Of a DNA stretch of 64,000 nt, positions 24,833 to 33,088 are shown in pieces (positions within the stretch are counted from its first letter, which is position 1; the number at the start of each line of letters is the position of its first letter). Position numbers and translations under genes: made by a program. The notes under the pieces are model-generated. The model was not told the origin of the DNA, made no database searches, and saw only the letters and a program-made list of their open reading frames with translations. The stretch is from Actinoplanes lobatus (lineage in GTDB: Bacteria > Actinomycetota > Actinomycetes > Mycobacteriales > Micromonosporaceae): contig NZ_JACHNC010000001.1 of assembly GCF_014205215.1 (NCBI RefSeq), positions 9,172,501 through 9,236,500 of the forward strand. Direction: 5' to 3'.

Positions 24833-25119
24833 CGGCGGTCCGCTCGCACCGGTACTCGGTGGCCCCGGCCGACCTGGAGGAGTTCCTGGCCCGGCGGGCG
24901 TCGCTGATCGGCACGGTGCGCGAGACCCACCCCGGCCTCACCGCGACGGTGCTGGTCCGGCTCGACGACGGCACCTACACCGACACGTGGCACTGGTCCG
25001 GCGAGCGTGAGCTGAACGCCGCGCTGGCCGCCATCGCCACCTTCCCCGAAGCGCCGCTCACCATGGCCCTGACCAGCGACGCTACCGCCAACAACGGCCT
25101 GGTGGTGGATCAGCGCTGA
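24826..25119 (+). CDS. Small antibiotic-biosynthesis-monooxygenase-like protein
   Basis: A 97-residue protein beginning MVTAVRSHRYSVAPADLEEFLARR with the beta-alpha-beta layout of ABM/dimeric alpha-beta barrel proteins, including TWHWSGERELNAALAA. No catalytic residue can be assigned. Its ATG at 24826 lies inside the end of the AhpD-like gene (7-base overlap), so the two are translated together; the pairing suggests oxidative detoxification or quinone chemistry under the SARP regulator. Confidence 0.7.
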   Translation: MVTAVRSHRYSVAPADLEEFLARRASLIGTVRETHPGLTATVLVRLDDGTYTDTWHWSGERELNAALAAIATFPEAPLTMALTSDATANNGLVVDQR

Positions 25120-25360
25120 AGCGCCCCACCGGGCTACGACGGACCTCACGCTGATCGCGGGCTCACGGCCCCGGGCGCCTCACCCTCTTCCTTTCCTTGT
25201 ACGGGGATGGTGCGCTGCCCGGGGCAGACGGCGACCGTCTGCCGGGTCCGGCCCGCGAGGCCCGCGCCGGGCGCAGATCGGTGGTCACCCTCACCCCACG
25301 GCGCCCGAACCCGACCGCCGCTCCATCCCGGCCCGGGCGCCGCCCCGCTCCGGATGCGGC
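25120..25360. other. Intergenic region with a solo end of the dispersed element
   Basis: No gene is evident in these 241 bases. The 22 bases at 25261-25282 are identical to 16904-16925 in the left end of element copy A (the CGCGCCGGGCGCAGATCGGT box plus flank). Upstream a GACGG-CCGTC inverted repeat region (25227-25243) may fold. It looks like a residual or solo end of the element family. Confidence 0.6.
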
Positions 25361-26011
25361 ATGATCTCGGGCGTGAGTGTGCCGGGTGTGTGGTGGGAGC
25401 TGGCGGGCGCCGACCGCATGCTGCTGCGCCAGCAGGGGCAGCCGGTCCTGTTCGCCCGGGTCCATCCGCATCGCTACGGCGTCCGGCTGCACCGACCCGG
25501 CGGTTTCCGCTCCCCGGTGACGCCGGTCCAGGCCGACGAGGCCCGCCGCATCACCACGGCCGAGTCCTGGGCCCACCGGTTCAGCGCCGGCTGGCCCCGC
25601 CTCCCCGGCGTCCGCAACCTGCCGCCCTACAGCCTGGCCACAGACCTGGTGCTCGACTGGCCCGACGCCGAACTCGACTGGCTGGGCGACGGCTGGAACG
25701 GCGTGGTCCCGCTGCGCCCGCTGCCATCCACCGAGGACGGCCGGGTGAAGGCCTACCGCAAACTGGCCCGCGACGGCCTGCTTCCCCCGCTGCTGCTGTG
25801 GTGGGCGAGCAACCTGGACGGCTGGCTCCTGATCGACGGCCACAGCCGCCTGGCCGCCGCCCGGGCCGAGAGCCTGCCGCCGGTGACACTGGTCCTCTAC
25901 CCCGACGAGTACGCCCGCACCGAGGCCCGCCCGCTACCCGGCGGCACCGCCGCATGGAACCGCCTGGCCGCCGAGTCCGCCCCCGCCTGGCGATCAGACG
26001 ACTGGACCTGA
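25361..26011 (+). CDS. Hypothetical protein with ParB/sulfiredoxin-like fold motif
   Basis: A 216-residue soluble protein. Residues about 125-175 (VKAYRKLARDGLLPPLLLWW, then LLIDGHSRLAAARAESLP) match the ParB/sulfiredoxin-fold core, in which an x-DGH-R-AAA helix follows the nucleotide-binding loop. It is a stand-alone gene with no ParA or chromosome-partition neighbour, so a partition role is unlikely. Trp-rich segments (WDNWLGDGWNG-like) flank the core. The start is uncertain by several codons (ATG at 25361 versus GTG at 25373). A strong stem-loop follows. Confidence 0.7.
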   Translation: MISGVSVPGVWWELAGADRMLLRQQGQPVLFARVHPHRYGVRLHRPGGFRSPVTPVQADEARRITTAESWAHRFSAGWPRLPGVRNLPPYSLATDLVLDWPDAELDWLGDGWNGVVPLRPLPSTEDGRVKAYRKLARDGLLPPLLLWWASNLDGWLLIDGHSRLAAARAESLPPVTLVLYPDEYARTEARPLPGGTAAWNRLAAESAPAWRSDDWT

Positions 26012-26032
26012 CCGTCATCGTCGCGCCCCCAC

Positions 26033-26086
26033 GGCGATCTTGGACGTCCGCCCACCCGAAACGGCGGAAAGACGTCCAAGATCGCC
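26033..26086. terminator. Perfect 16-bp stem-loop after the ParB-like gene
   Basis: Arms GGCGATCTTGGACGTC (26033-26048) and GACGTCCAAGATCGCC (26071-26086) pair perfectly around a 22-base loop that itself contains a CGCC/GGCG stem. The arm opening GCGATCTTG is shared with the core hairpins of the long elements A and B. Confidence 0.7.
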
Positions 26087-26088
26087 GC

Positions 26089-26111
26089 GGGTGGGTGGGT
26101 GGGTGGGTGGG
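26089..26111 (+). repeat. (GGGT)n microsatellite, canonical G-quadruplex motif
   Basis: Six consecutive GGG tracts separated by single T residues (26089-26111), with one more GGG at 26117. This is an ideal parallel G-quadruplex motif, directly 3' of the stem-loop and about 155 bp upstream of the sigma factor start. Confidence 0.9.
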
Positions 26112-26265
26112 TGAGTGGGCAGTGGCGCGTTAGGGCGCGTCGCGGACCGGTGTGGCACGGAGATCGCGGCGGTGAGCGTACAAAATCTGGAAGATCTCAC
26201 CCATCCGTGAGGGTGACCGCTGCGAATGGCCTTTGGAAGAGTGGGTCTGCGAGAAGCGGAGAGAC

Positions 26266-26880
26266 ATGGCGGAGCGCGACATCGGCGGACGGCCGGAGTA
26301 TCTGACTCCGGTGCCCGGACCGGGGACGGCGCCCGGCGCCGAGGTGTTGCTGGCGGCGGTGGCGCGGGGCGACGAGAAGGCGTTCGGCAGGCTGTACGAC
26401 CTGGTGGCGCCACGTGTCTACGGGCTGGTCCGGAGGGTGTTGCGGGATCCGGCGCAGGCCGAGGAGGTCGCGCAGGAGGTGCTCGTCGAGGTGTGGCGGA
26501 CGGCGGCCCGGTTCGATCCGGAGCGCGGGTCGGCGACCTCGTGGGTGTTCACGATCGCGCACCGGCGGGCCGTCGACCGGGTGCGTGCCGAGCAGGCCGC
26601 GGCCGAGCGGGTGGTCAAGGTCGGGGTGGCGTCGATCGGCACGCCCTATGACGAGGTGGCCGACGAGGTCACCGGACGGCTGGAACGCCAGCAGGTGCGG
26701 CACTGTCTGGACGTGCTGACCGAGGTGCAGCGGGAGGCCGTCACCCTCGCGTTCTATCAGGGACATTCGTATCCGCAGGTGTCCGAGCTGCTGCGGGTGC
26801 CGTTGCCGACCGTCAAGAGCCGGATGCGCGACGGCCTGATCCGCCTTCGCGACTGCCTCTCGACGGGGGCCGCGGCATGA
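26266..26880 (+). CDS. sigK: ECF RNA polymerase sigma factor, SigK-like
   Basis: A 204-residue ECF sigma factor. Region 2 has GDEKAFGRLYDLVAPRVYGLV and DPAQAEEVAQEVLVEVWRTAARFDPERGSATSWVFTIAHRRAVDRVR, the SigK/SigL-type signature. Region 4 has LTEVQREAVTLAFYQGHSYPQVSELLRVPLPTVKSRMRDGL. The ATG at 26266 follows a GGAG site closely. The gene downstream, overlapping by ATGA, is an RskA-like anti-sigma factor, the standard partner. Target genes probably include its own operon and the kinase/CHRD/sortase run that follows. Confidence 0.92.
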   Translation: MAERDIGGRPEYLTPVPGPGTAPGAEVLLAAVARGDEKAFGRLYDLVAPRVYGLVRRVLRDPAQAEEVAQEVLVEVWRTAARFDPERGSATSWVFTIAHRRAVDRVRAEQAAAERVVKVGVASIGTPYDEVADEVTGRLERQQVRHCLDVLTEVQREAVTLAFYQGHSYPQVSELLRVPLPTVKSRMRDGLIRLRDCLSTGAAA

Positions 26881-27611
26881 GCCCTGATGTGCACGCCCTG
26901 CTCGGGGCGTATGTGCTGGACGCGGTCGACGACATCGAGCGGGCCGCCTTCGACCGGCATCTGCGGGAGTGCGAGGTCTGCCGGATGGAGACCGGCGAGC
27001 TGCGGGAGGTCACCGCCCGGCTGGCCGACGGGGCCTGGTCGGCGCCGCCGCCCCGGCTGCGGGAGAACGTGCTGGCCGAGATCTCCGGCACCCGTCAGCT
27101 CGCGCCTCTGGCGCTTCCCGCGGCGCGGCGCCGGTCACCGGGCCGGTTGCGGCTGGTGGCCGCGGCCGCCGTCGTGGTCGCGGCGGTCGGGGCGGGCGCG
27201 GCCGTCTGGGCCATTCAAGATCAGCGGGTACGGGACGCGCGCCAGCTGGCCGCTCTCGCCGAGCAGCGGGAGGCCAGGGTCCGGTCGATCCTGTCCGCCC
27301 CGGACGTCCAGGTGCACGCCGAGCGGCTGAACAGCGGCGGCCGGGTCACGGTGGCCAGCTCGCGACTGCGGAACGCCGGGGTGATCATGCTGGCCGCCGA
27401 CGGCGCCCCCGATCCGGGGAAGGTCTACCAGCTGTGGACGATCCGGGGCGGCACACCCGCGTCGGCGGGCGCTCTCGGTGTGGGCCAGTCCACGGCGGTG
27501 CAGGTGGTCGACGGCATGCCCGGGGCGTCCGATGTGGGCGTGACAGTGGAGCCGGCGCCCGGCTCGGCCACACCGACGACCCCGCTGGACGCGGTCGTGA
27601 AGCTGACCTGA
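26877..27611 (+). CDS. rskA: Anti-sigma-K factor RskA-like membrane protein
   Basis: A 244-residue single-pass protein. The cytoplasmic N-terminus carries the zinc-binding-type signature HLRECEVC (HxxxCxxC, about residues 27-34) that clamps the sigma factor. The membrane helix is about 93-112 (LRLVAAAAVVVAAVGAGAAVW). The outer domain (about 130-244, KVYQLWTIRGGTPASAGALG and GVTVEPAPGS) is the RskA C-terminal domain. In the family, regulated intramembrane proteolysis of this protein releases SigK. Its ATG overlaps the sigK stop by 4 bases. Confidence 0.92.
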   Translation: MSPDVHALLGAYVLDAVDDIERAAFDRHLRECEVCRMETGELREVTARLADGAWSAPPPRLRENVLAEISGTRQLAPLALPAARRRSPGRLRLVAAAAVVVAAVGAGAAVWAIQDQRVRDARQLAALAEQREARVRSILSAPDVQVHAERLNSGGRVTVASSRLRNAGVIMLAADGAPDPGKVYQLWTIRGGTPASAGALGVGQSTAVQVVDGMPGASDVGVTVEPAPGSATPTTPLDAVVKLT

Positions 27612-27675
27612 ATCCCGCCCATCCGGCGGCACCGGAGGTCCGAACCCCTTCCAGCCGAGGAATCGGGGTGGGGAG

Positions 27676-29094
27676 ATGGACGGGGATCTGGACGGCCGGT
27701 ACCGGCTGCTGGAGCTGATCGGCACGGGCGGCATGGGCCGGGTGTGGCGGGCCGAGGACACGCTGCTGCGGCGTACGGTCGCGGTCAAGGAGATGGTGAC
27801 GCCGTCCAGCCCGCGGCTCGCCGCGCAGGCGGTGCGGGAGGCGCGGGCCGCGGCGCGACTCGACCATCCGGGTGTCGTCAAGGTGTACGACGTGGGCAGC
27901 TCCTGGATCGTCATGGAGTACGTGCCGTCCCGCTCGCTGCACCAGGTGGTCCGCGACGACGGCCCGCTGACACCCCGCGAGGCGGCCCGGATCGGGCTCG
28001 GCATGCTGGCCGCGCTGCGGGCCGCGCACGCCGCCGGGGTGCTGCACCGGGACGTGAAACCGGACAACGTGCTGCTCGCCGCGGACGGCCGGGTGGTGCT
28101 GACCGACTTCGGTCTGGCCTCGCTGGACAGTGGCGGCGACGACGGCCCCGATCCGCGGCTCGGGTCGCCCAGCTACATCGCGCCGGAGCGGCTGCTGGAG
28201 CAGGAGGCGGGCGTTCCCGGGGATCTGTGGTCGCTCGGGGCCACCCTGTACTCGGCGGTCGAGGGGCGGGCGCCGTTCGCCCGGGACGACGGTGGGACGG
28301 CGTTGCGGGCGCTGCTCAGCGATCCGCCGCACCGGCCGGTCCGGTCCGGTCCCCTGGCCGGGCTGCTGCTGGCCCTGCTGGCGAAGGATCCGGCGGACCG
28401 GCCCACCCCCGACGAGGTGGAGGCACGGCTGCGGGCCGTGCTGCGTACGAGATCCCGGCGCCGGGTCGCCCTCGCCCTTCTCCTGCTGCCGCTGGCCGCG
28501 GCCGCCGGGGTGGTGGTGGCCCCGCACCGGTCGGCGCCGGCGCCCGCGCCCGCGCCGTCCTCGTTCACCGCGCTCATGTCCTATGCACAGGACGCCTGCG
28601 GCGGCGCCGCCCCACAACCGGTCACGGCCGCCGGCGACCGGGTTCCGGCCGGGCTGCCGGACGGGTGGGTGTGGACGCGGGAGCCGTCCGGGTTCGCGCT
28701 GGCCGTGCCGCCCGGGTGGCGGCGGTCGACGGACGGCAACGAGGTGTGCTTCGGCGATCCCGGCGGGCGGCGGGCATTCCGGGTGAACGTGTCACCGGTC
28801 GTCACCCGGGAGCCGCTCGCCTACTGGCAGGGCCGGGAGAAGGCGTCGCTGGCCCGGGGCGACCTGCCCGGCTATCAGCGGATCAGCATGGGCGTCCTGC
28901 TGTTGAAAGGCGGCGGGGCGGACTGGGAGTACACGTGGCGGCCGGACTCGGGGACGGTCCGTCACGAGCGGCGGGTGCTGGTCGCGGTCGGCTCCCGGTC
29001 GTACCTGCTGCGGTGGACGGTCGCCGACCCCGACTGGGCGGCGACGACGGGTATGCAGAGGCGGATGGTCGAGTCTTTCGAGGGGATGTCATGA
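27676..29094 (+). CDS. Membrane Ser/Thr protein kinase (PknB-like)
   Basis: A 472-residue eukaryotic-type kinase. The catalytic domain spans residues 8-258: Gly-rich loop GTGGMGRV, ATP-binding Lys38 in VAVKE, catalytic loop HRDVKPDN (Asp126), DFG at 144-146, activation segment end GSPSYIAPE, and the WSLG helix. The membrane helix is about 264-283. The extracellular part (about 300-472) is a sensor-like domain with SGFALAVPPGWRRS, of the kind found in actinobacterial kinases without PASTA repeats. All catalytic residues are present. The stop overlaps the start of the CHRD gene (ATGA). Confidence 0.92.
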   Translation: MDGDLDGRYRLLELIGTGGMGRVWRAEDTLLRRTVAVKEMVTPSSPRLAAQAVREARAAARLDHPGVVKVYDVGSSWIVMEYVPSRSLHQVVRDDGPLTPREAARIGLGMLAALRAAHAAGVLHRDVKPDNVLLAADGRVVLTDFGLASLDSGGDDGPDPRLGSPSYIAPERLLEQEAGVPGDLWSLGATLYSAVEGRAPFARDDGGTALRALLSDPPHRPVRSGPLAGLLLALLAKDPADRPTPDEVEARLRAVLRTRSRRRVALALLLLPLAAAAGVVVAPHRSAPAPAPAPSSFTALMSYAQDACGGAAPQPVTAAGDRVPAGLPDGWVWTREPSGFALAVPPGWRRSTDGNEVCFGDPGGRRAFRVNVSPVVTREPLAYWQGREKASLARGDLPGYQRISMGVLLLKGGGADWEYTWRPDSGTVRHERRVLVAVGSRSYLLRWTVADPDWAATTGMQRRMVESFEGMS

Positions 29095-29888
29095 GACTGC
29101 TGTGGGTCGTACCGTTCGTGGCCGTCGCTCTCGCGGTGACCCCGTCACCGGCGCGGGCCGACGAGAGCGTGCACGTCGAACTCACCGAGCTCAACCGGTC
29201 CGGCGCGCGCGGGACGGCCGTGCTGACCGCGCTGCCCGGCGGGGACCTGCGGGTGCGGATCCGGTCCACCGGGCTGGTGCCGTCCGCGCCGCACGCCCAG
29301 CACCTGCACGGATCCACCGACGGCATGGACTTCCACTGTCCGCCGGAGTCCGCCGACACCGACGGCGACGGGTATGTGAGCACCGAGGAGGGCATGCCCT
29401 CGTACGGTGACATCTTCGTCTCCCTCACCACCCGCGGCGACGTGTCCCGGGCCAGCGGCCTGGCCGTCGACCGGATGCCCCGGGCGTCCGCCGCCGGCGT
29501 GGTCGTCTACGACCGTGTCATCCCGGCCGCCGACCTGCCGCCCGGCACCGTCGAGCACCTCAAGGACCTGCACGTGGTTCAGCACGGCATCGACGTCAAC
29601 GGCAACGGGACGTACGACGTGGGCGCGCTCGGCGAGTCGACGATGGCCCGTGCGGCGGGCCTGAGCGGCATCCCGCAGGAGGCGACCAACCCGGCCACGT
29701 GCGGCATGGTGACCGGCGCGGCGGCCGGCTCGGTCCCGGTCGGCGGCGTCGAGACCGGCGACGGCAGCACCCGCCCCGGCCGCGCCGCACCCTGGTCGTT
29801 CCTCGGCGGCTTCGCCCTGGTCGCGGCGGTCGCGCTGCTGCTGTTCACCCGGCGGCGGTCTCTCGTACTCCCCCGCTCCCAGCGGTGA
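29091..29888 (+). CDS. Exported CHRD-like domain protein with C-terminal anchor
   Basis: A 265-residue cell-surface protein: signal peptide (1-22, ending ARA-DE), a CHRD-like beta domain with HAQHLHGSTDG, a DTDGDGYVSTEEG loop that looks like an EF-hand calcium site (about 89-101), and a Gly/Thr linker. A C-terminal membrane helix and Arg-rich tail (LVAAVALLLFTRRR) complete it. The hydrophobic helix plus positive tail resembles a sortase sorting signal, but there is no LPxTG-type motif before it. It is coupled to the kinase upstream and the sortase downstream, suggesting a surface complex. Confidence 0.8.
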   Translation: MRLLWVVPFVAVALAVTPSPARADESVHVELTELNRSGARGTAVLTALPGGDLRVRIRSTGLVPSAPHAQHLHGSTDGMDFHCPPESADTDGDGYVSTEEGMPSYGDIFVSLTTRGDVSRASGLAVDRMPRASAAGVVVYDRVIPAADLPPGTVEHLKDLHVVQHGIDVNGNGTYDVGALGESTMARAAGLSGIPQEATNPATCGMVTGAAAGSVPVGGVETGDGSTRPGRAAPWSFLGGFALVAAVALLLFTRRRSLVLPRSQR

Positions 29889-30508
29889 GCCGCTCATGGC
29901 GGGCGCTTCTCGCGGCGTCGGCCGCCGTGGTCGTGGCCGGGTGCTCGGGTGGCTCGCCGCCTCCGAACCCGGCGGGCACGGTGACGCCGTCCGGCCGCCC
30001 GCCCGCCTCTGCCGCGGCCGAGGCGCTGACCAGCGGGGAACTGTTGCCGTCCTCTCCGCCGGAGCGGGTGGCGATTCCGGCGCTGGACGTGTCGGTGCCG
30101 GTCGTGGGGCTCGGCCTGCGGGCGGACGGCACCATGGAGGTGCCCACCGACGCCACGACGGTCGGCTGGTTCACCGGGGCGCCGGCACCCGGATCACTCG
30201 GCCCCGCCGTCCTGGCCGGGCACGTCGACTACCGGGGCGTCTCCGGAACCTTCGCCGAACTGTCCGCGCTGCGGCCCGGCGACGAGGTCCGGATCACGCG
30301 CCGGGACGGGCGCACGGCGGTCTTCGCGGTGACCCGCGTCGCCACCTATCCCAAGAGCCGTTTCCCGTCCGGCGAGGTGTACGGCCCGATCGACCACGCC
30401 GGGCTGCGCCTGATCACCTGCGGCGGCGACTTCGACCGGCGCACCGGCCACTACGTCGACAACGTGGTGGCCTACGCCCGCCTGGCACACTGGCTGGGTG
30501 GATCATGA
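29885..30508 (+). CDS. Class F sortase
   Basis: A 207-residue sortase beginning with GTG at 29885 that overlaps the CHRD stop (GTGA). The N-terminus carries a lipobox-like VAGC (Cys20), so it may be lipid-anchored. The catalytic domain (about 60-205) has His113 in LAGHVDY, Cys179 in LITCGG and Arg185/186 in FDRRTGHY, the full sortase triad. Class F sortases are common in actinomycetes and their substrates are poorly known; the neighbouring CHRD protein is the nearest candidate by position only. Confidence 0.9.
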   Translation: MSRSWRALLAASAAVVVAGCSGGSPPPNPAGTVTPSGRPPASAAAEALTSGELLPSSPPERVAIPALDVSVPVVGLGLRADGTMEVPTDATTVGWFTGAPAPGSLGPAVLAGHVDYRGVSGTFAELSALRPGDEVRITRRDGRTAVFAVTRVATYPKSRFPSGEVYGPIDHAGLRLITCGGDFDRRTGHYVDNVVAYARLAHWLGGS

Positions 30509-31106
30509 TCTTTCGCCGGCGGCGCGGTCTGTCAGGGAGCACTACGCGGGGCTCTTCACGGGGAGCCCGATCGCGGTGCTGGGGCCCGCGCCGGGGCCGG
30601 TTCGTGAGCTGGTGCCGGGGCTGCGCATCCTGAGCTGGACGCCGTCGCAGGGTGGGCGGATCTACGCCACGGTGGGGCTGTGGGACGCCACCCAGCGGGA
30701 CGGGCACGCGCTCGAGTTCCTGCTGCACGCGCCGGAAGCCGATGACGAACCGCATGTCGAACTGCTGACCATGGTCGCCTACTACCACGCCAGCGGTGGC
30801 GACTACCGGCTCGGCCACGGGCACACCGTGCGGATCGGGCGGGGCTGGCTGCCCGGGTCGGCGTGTGATCACCTGCTGGTCAGCCTGCCCTATCCGTGGG
30901 GGCCGGAGCTGGAGGCGTGCACTGTTCCGGGTGGGCACGCGCGGGTGCTGTGGCTGCTTCCGATCACCAGGGCCGAGAAGGAGCTGGCGCTGCGGGACGG
31001 ACTGGAGGCGCTGGAGGACCGGTTCGAGGCGGCCGGGATCGTGCCCACCGATCCGCTGCGCGCCTGCACGTCCGTACCGGAGGAACCCGGTCACCCTGGG
31101 TGCTGA
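30498..31106 (+). CDS. Suppressor-of-fused (SUFU) domain protein
   Basis: A 202-residue cytoplasmic protein with the bacterial SUFU layout: HALEFLLHAPEADDEPHVELLTMVAYYHASGG, then LGHGHTVRIGRGWLPGSACDHLLVSLPYPWGPELE, and a VLWLLPITRAEKELALRDGLEALE C-terminal helix. In bacteria SUFU proteins are frequent but of unknown function; some appear as immunity proteins. The start GTG at 30498 lies 11 bases inside the end of the sortase gene. Its stop codon sits in the loop of the terminator hairpin. Confidence 0.88.
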   Translation: MDHDLSPAARSVREHYAGLFTGSPIAVLGPAPGPVRELVPGLRILSWTPSQGGRIYATVGLWDATQRDGHALEFLLHAPEADDEPHVELLTMVAYYHASGGDYRLGHGHTVRIGRGWLPGSACDHLLVSLPYPWGPELEACTVPGGHARVLWLLPITRAEKELALRDGLEALEDRFEAAGIVPTDPLRACTSVPEEPGHPGC

Positions 31107-31120
31107 GCAGGGTGACCGGG
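31086..31120. terminator. Bidirectional 13-bp stem-loop between convergent genes
   Basis: Perfect arms CCCGGTCACCCTG (31086-31098) and CAGGGTGACCGGG (31108-31120) flank a 9-base loop that contains the stop of the SUFU gene. It separates that gene from the opposing amylase gene. Confidence 0.75.
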
Positions 31121-31139
31121 TCGCTGTGGGTGAGTGGCG

Positions 31140-32912
31140 TCAGCGCCAGGTGTCGCTGAGGGTGACCTGACCGCTGGCCGGGACGGTCGCGGTGCGGTTG
31201 GCGCCGGACTCCCAGGTGACACTGCCGTCGGTGTTCTTGCGGATGTACTTGTACTCGAAGCTGGTGCCGGCCGGCAGCGAGACCGTGCCGGTCCAGATCG
31301 GGTAGGTGGCGGCCGACAGGGCCACCGCGCCGGCGGGCGCCCAGTTGCCGAGGGCGGCCTGGTTGCCGACGACGAAGATGTTCTGGCCGAGGGTGGTGGT
31401 CGCGGTGACGCCGAAGGTCGCGCCGGACGCGGCGGTGCTGGTCGGCGTGGGCGTGGCGGAGGTGGTCGGGGTGACCCCGCTGGCGCCGGCGTAGAGGGCG
31501 ACCGCGTCACCAGCGGCGATCGTGGCGGTGAACTGGCCGGAGGAGCTGACCGTGTACGTGGTGCCGGTGCAACCGCCGCCGCTGGTCGGGTCGCCGTGCT
31601 GGACGTCGCAGTAGGTGCCGGCCGGCAGCGAGGTCTGGAAGGTGCGGGTCAGGCTGCTGCCCTCGTGGTTGATCGCCACGTAGCCCTTGTTACCGCGGCC
31701 GAAAGCGATCTGGTCGGCGCCGTTGGACCACCAGTTGGTGACCGCCGTGCCGCGGACCGCGTTGCGGAAGCCGACCATGTTGCCGATCTGGCGCCAGGCG
31801 TGCTGGCACTTCCAGCCGTCGCTGTAGCAGGCGGTCACGGCGCCGTTGTTCGGCGGGCCGGCGTCGTTGTTGCTGAACTCGTAGCCGGAGTTGACGTCGG
31901 GGGCGCCGTACGGCCAGGCCAGCGTGAAGACCTGAGCGAGCGTGTACGCCGACCCGTTCTTGTAGCTGAGGGTGTCGCCGCCGCGCTCGGTGTCGTGGTT
32001 GTCGACGAACACGGCCGCCTGGTCGCTGGGCAGGTAGCCCCACGCCGTACCGAAGTTGGACAGGTAGGCGAGGTTCTCGTTGAGGAACACCCGCTTGAGG
32101 TCGCGGGCGAACCGGAACTCCTGCACGTCGCCGTTGCCGGTGTACTCGGTCGGCTGGACGGCCTCGCCGGAGCCGTAGATGGCCTCCTGCTTCCAGTAGG
32201 CGCCGGTGTTGGTGAGTTTCGACTTGATGCCGGCCAGATCAGCCGCGGACATGTGCTTGGCCGCGTCGACCCGGAAGCCGTCGACGCCGAGCGAGGCCAG
32301 GTCGTTCATGTAGCCGGCGATCTTGCCGCGGACGTAGTCACTGCCGGTGTTCAGGTCGGAGAGGTTGACCAGTTCACAATCCTGGACGTTGCTGCGGTTG
32401 GTGTAGTCGCTGATCGCGGTGCGGCAGGAGTGGAAGTCGGCGTCCGAGTAGATCCCGGGGTAGTTGTACTTGGTGTACGAACTGCCGCCGGTGCCGGTGC
32501 CGGAGCCCGCGGTCATGTGGTTGATGACGGTGTCGGCGACGACCTTCACCCCGGCCGCGTGGCAGGTGTTCACCATGTTCGCGAAGGCGGTACGGTCGCC
32601 GAGCCGTCCGGCGATCCGGTAGGACACCGGCTGGTAGGACGTCCACCACTGGCTGCCCTGTATGTGTTCCATGGGCGGGGAGACCTGCACGTATCCGTAG
32701 CCGAGCGGGCCCAGGGTGTTGGTGCACTCGCGGGCGATCGAGGCGAAGGACCACTCGAACATGACCGCGGTGACGTCCTTCGTGCCGGGCGGGGCGGCGA
32801 AGGCGTCGCCGCCGGTGGCGATCTGGGCGACGCCGAAGCCGCCGGCCCCGAGGACGAGGGTGGCGGCGGCGAGGATGCGGGTCAGGCGTCGCCGCCTGCG
32901 GGGAGTGTCCAC
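31140..32912 (-). CDS. Secreted alpha-amylase with C-terminal CBM20
   Basis: A 590-residue exported GH13 alpha-amylase of the Streptomyces type. A signal peptide runs to about residue 40 (Arg-rich n-region, AFA-APP). The GH13 conserved regions are seen as [18 protein letters not shown] (nucleophile Asp216), WKQEAIYG (acid/base Glu243) and FVDNHDTER (Asp307). A C-terminal all-beta domain and a Thr/Pro linker lead to a CBM20 starch-binding module (about 490-590: [23 protein letters not shown] ... [24 protein letters not shown]). It endo-cleaves starch outside the cell. CTGCAA repeats upstream suggest maltose/glucose-responsive control. SD AGGAG precedes the ATG. Confidence 0.95.
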   Translation of the reverse strand: MDTPRRRRRLTRILAAATLVLGAGGFGVAQIATGGDAFAAPPGTKDVTAVMFEWSFASIARECTNTLGPLGYGYVQVSPPMEHIQGSQWWTSYQPVSYRIAGRLGDRTAFANMVNTCHAAGVKVVADTVINHMTAGSGTGTGGSSYTKYNYPGIYSDADFHSCRTAISDYTNRSNVQDCELVNLSDLNTGSDYVRGKIAGYMNDLASLGVDGFRVDAAKHMSAADLAGIKSKLTNTGAYWKQEAIYGSGEAVQPTEYTGNGDVQEFRFARDLKRVFLNENLAYLSNFGTAWGYLPSDQAAVFVDNHDTERGGDTLSYKNGSAYTLAQVFTLAWPYGAPDVNSGYEFSNNDAGPPNNGAVTACYSDGWKCQHAWRQIGNMVGFRNAVRGTAVTNWWSNGADQIAFGRGNKGYVAINHEGSSLTRTFQTSLPAGTYCDVQHGDPTSGGGCTGTTYTVSSSGQFTATIAAGDAVALYAGASGVTPTTSATPTPTSTAASGATFGVTATTTLGQNIFVVGNQAALGNWAPAGAVALSAATYPIWTGTVSLPAGTSFEYKYIRKNTDGSVTWESGANRTATVPASGQVTLSDTWR

Positions 32913-32944
32913 ATCAAGCTCCTGGGGATGTGTCGGGGACGGGT

Positions 32945-32984
32945 CTGCAAGCTCCTACTGCAACAGGCTTGAAACTTTCTGCAA
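32945..32984. promoter_or_regulatory. Repeated CTGCAA boxes upstream of the amylase gene
   Basis: CTGCAAG at 32945, CTGCAA at 32958 and CTGCAA at 32979 lie 33-72 bases upstream of the amylase start, with a CTTG at 32968. Such CTTGCAG/CTGCAAG direct repeats are known in promoters of Streptomyces amylase and maltose genes controlled by MalR (Reg1). No regulator gene is nearby. Confidence 0.6.
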
Positions 32985-33044
32985 ATCTTTGCGGCAAACA
33001 TAGATACCGGCGAGTTCGCCCGTCAAGACATGTCCCGGAAACCA

Positions 33045-33074
33045 GAAAAACGCCGCCCGGTAACGGGCGGCGTT
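33045..33074 (-). terminator. Rho-independent terminator of the betaine-type ABC operon
   Basis: Arms AACGCCGCCCG and CGGGCGGCGTT (11 bp) flank a GTAA loop, followed on the minus strand by TTTTTC. It lies 15 bases past the stop of the substrate-binding gene. Confidence 0.85.
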
Positions 33075-33088
33075 CTTCACGGAGTGTG

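Noticed and set aside
21235..25119. A 1294-codon plus-strand open frame
   Set aside because: Most of it is antisense to the SARP gene; only its last 97 codons (24826-25119) are a real gene.
29091..29888. LPxTG-type sorting signal in the CHRD protein
   Set aside because: The C-terminal helix and Arg tail fit, but no LPxTG or LAxTG motif precedes the helix.
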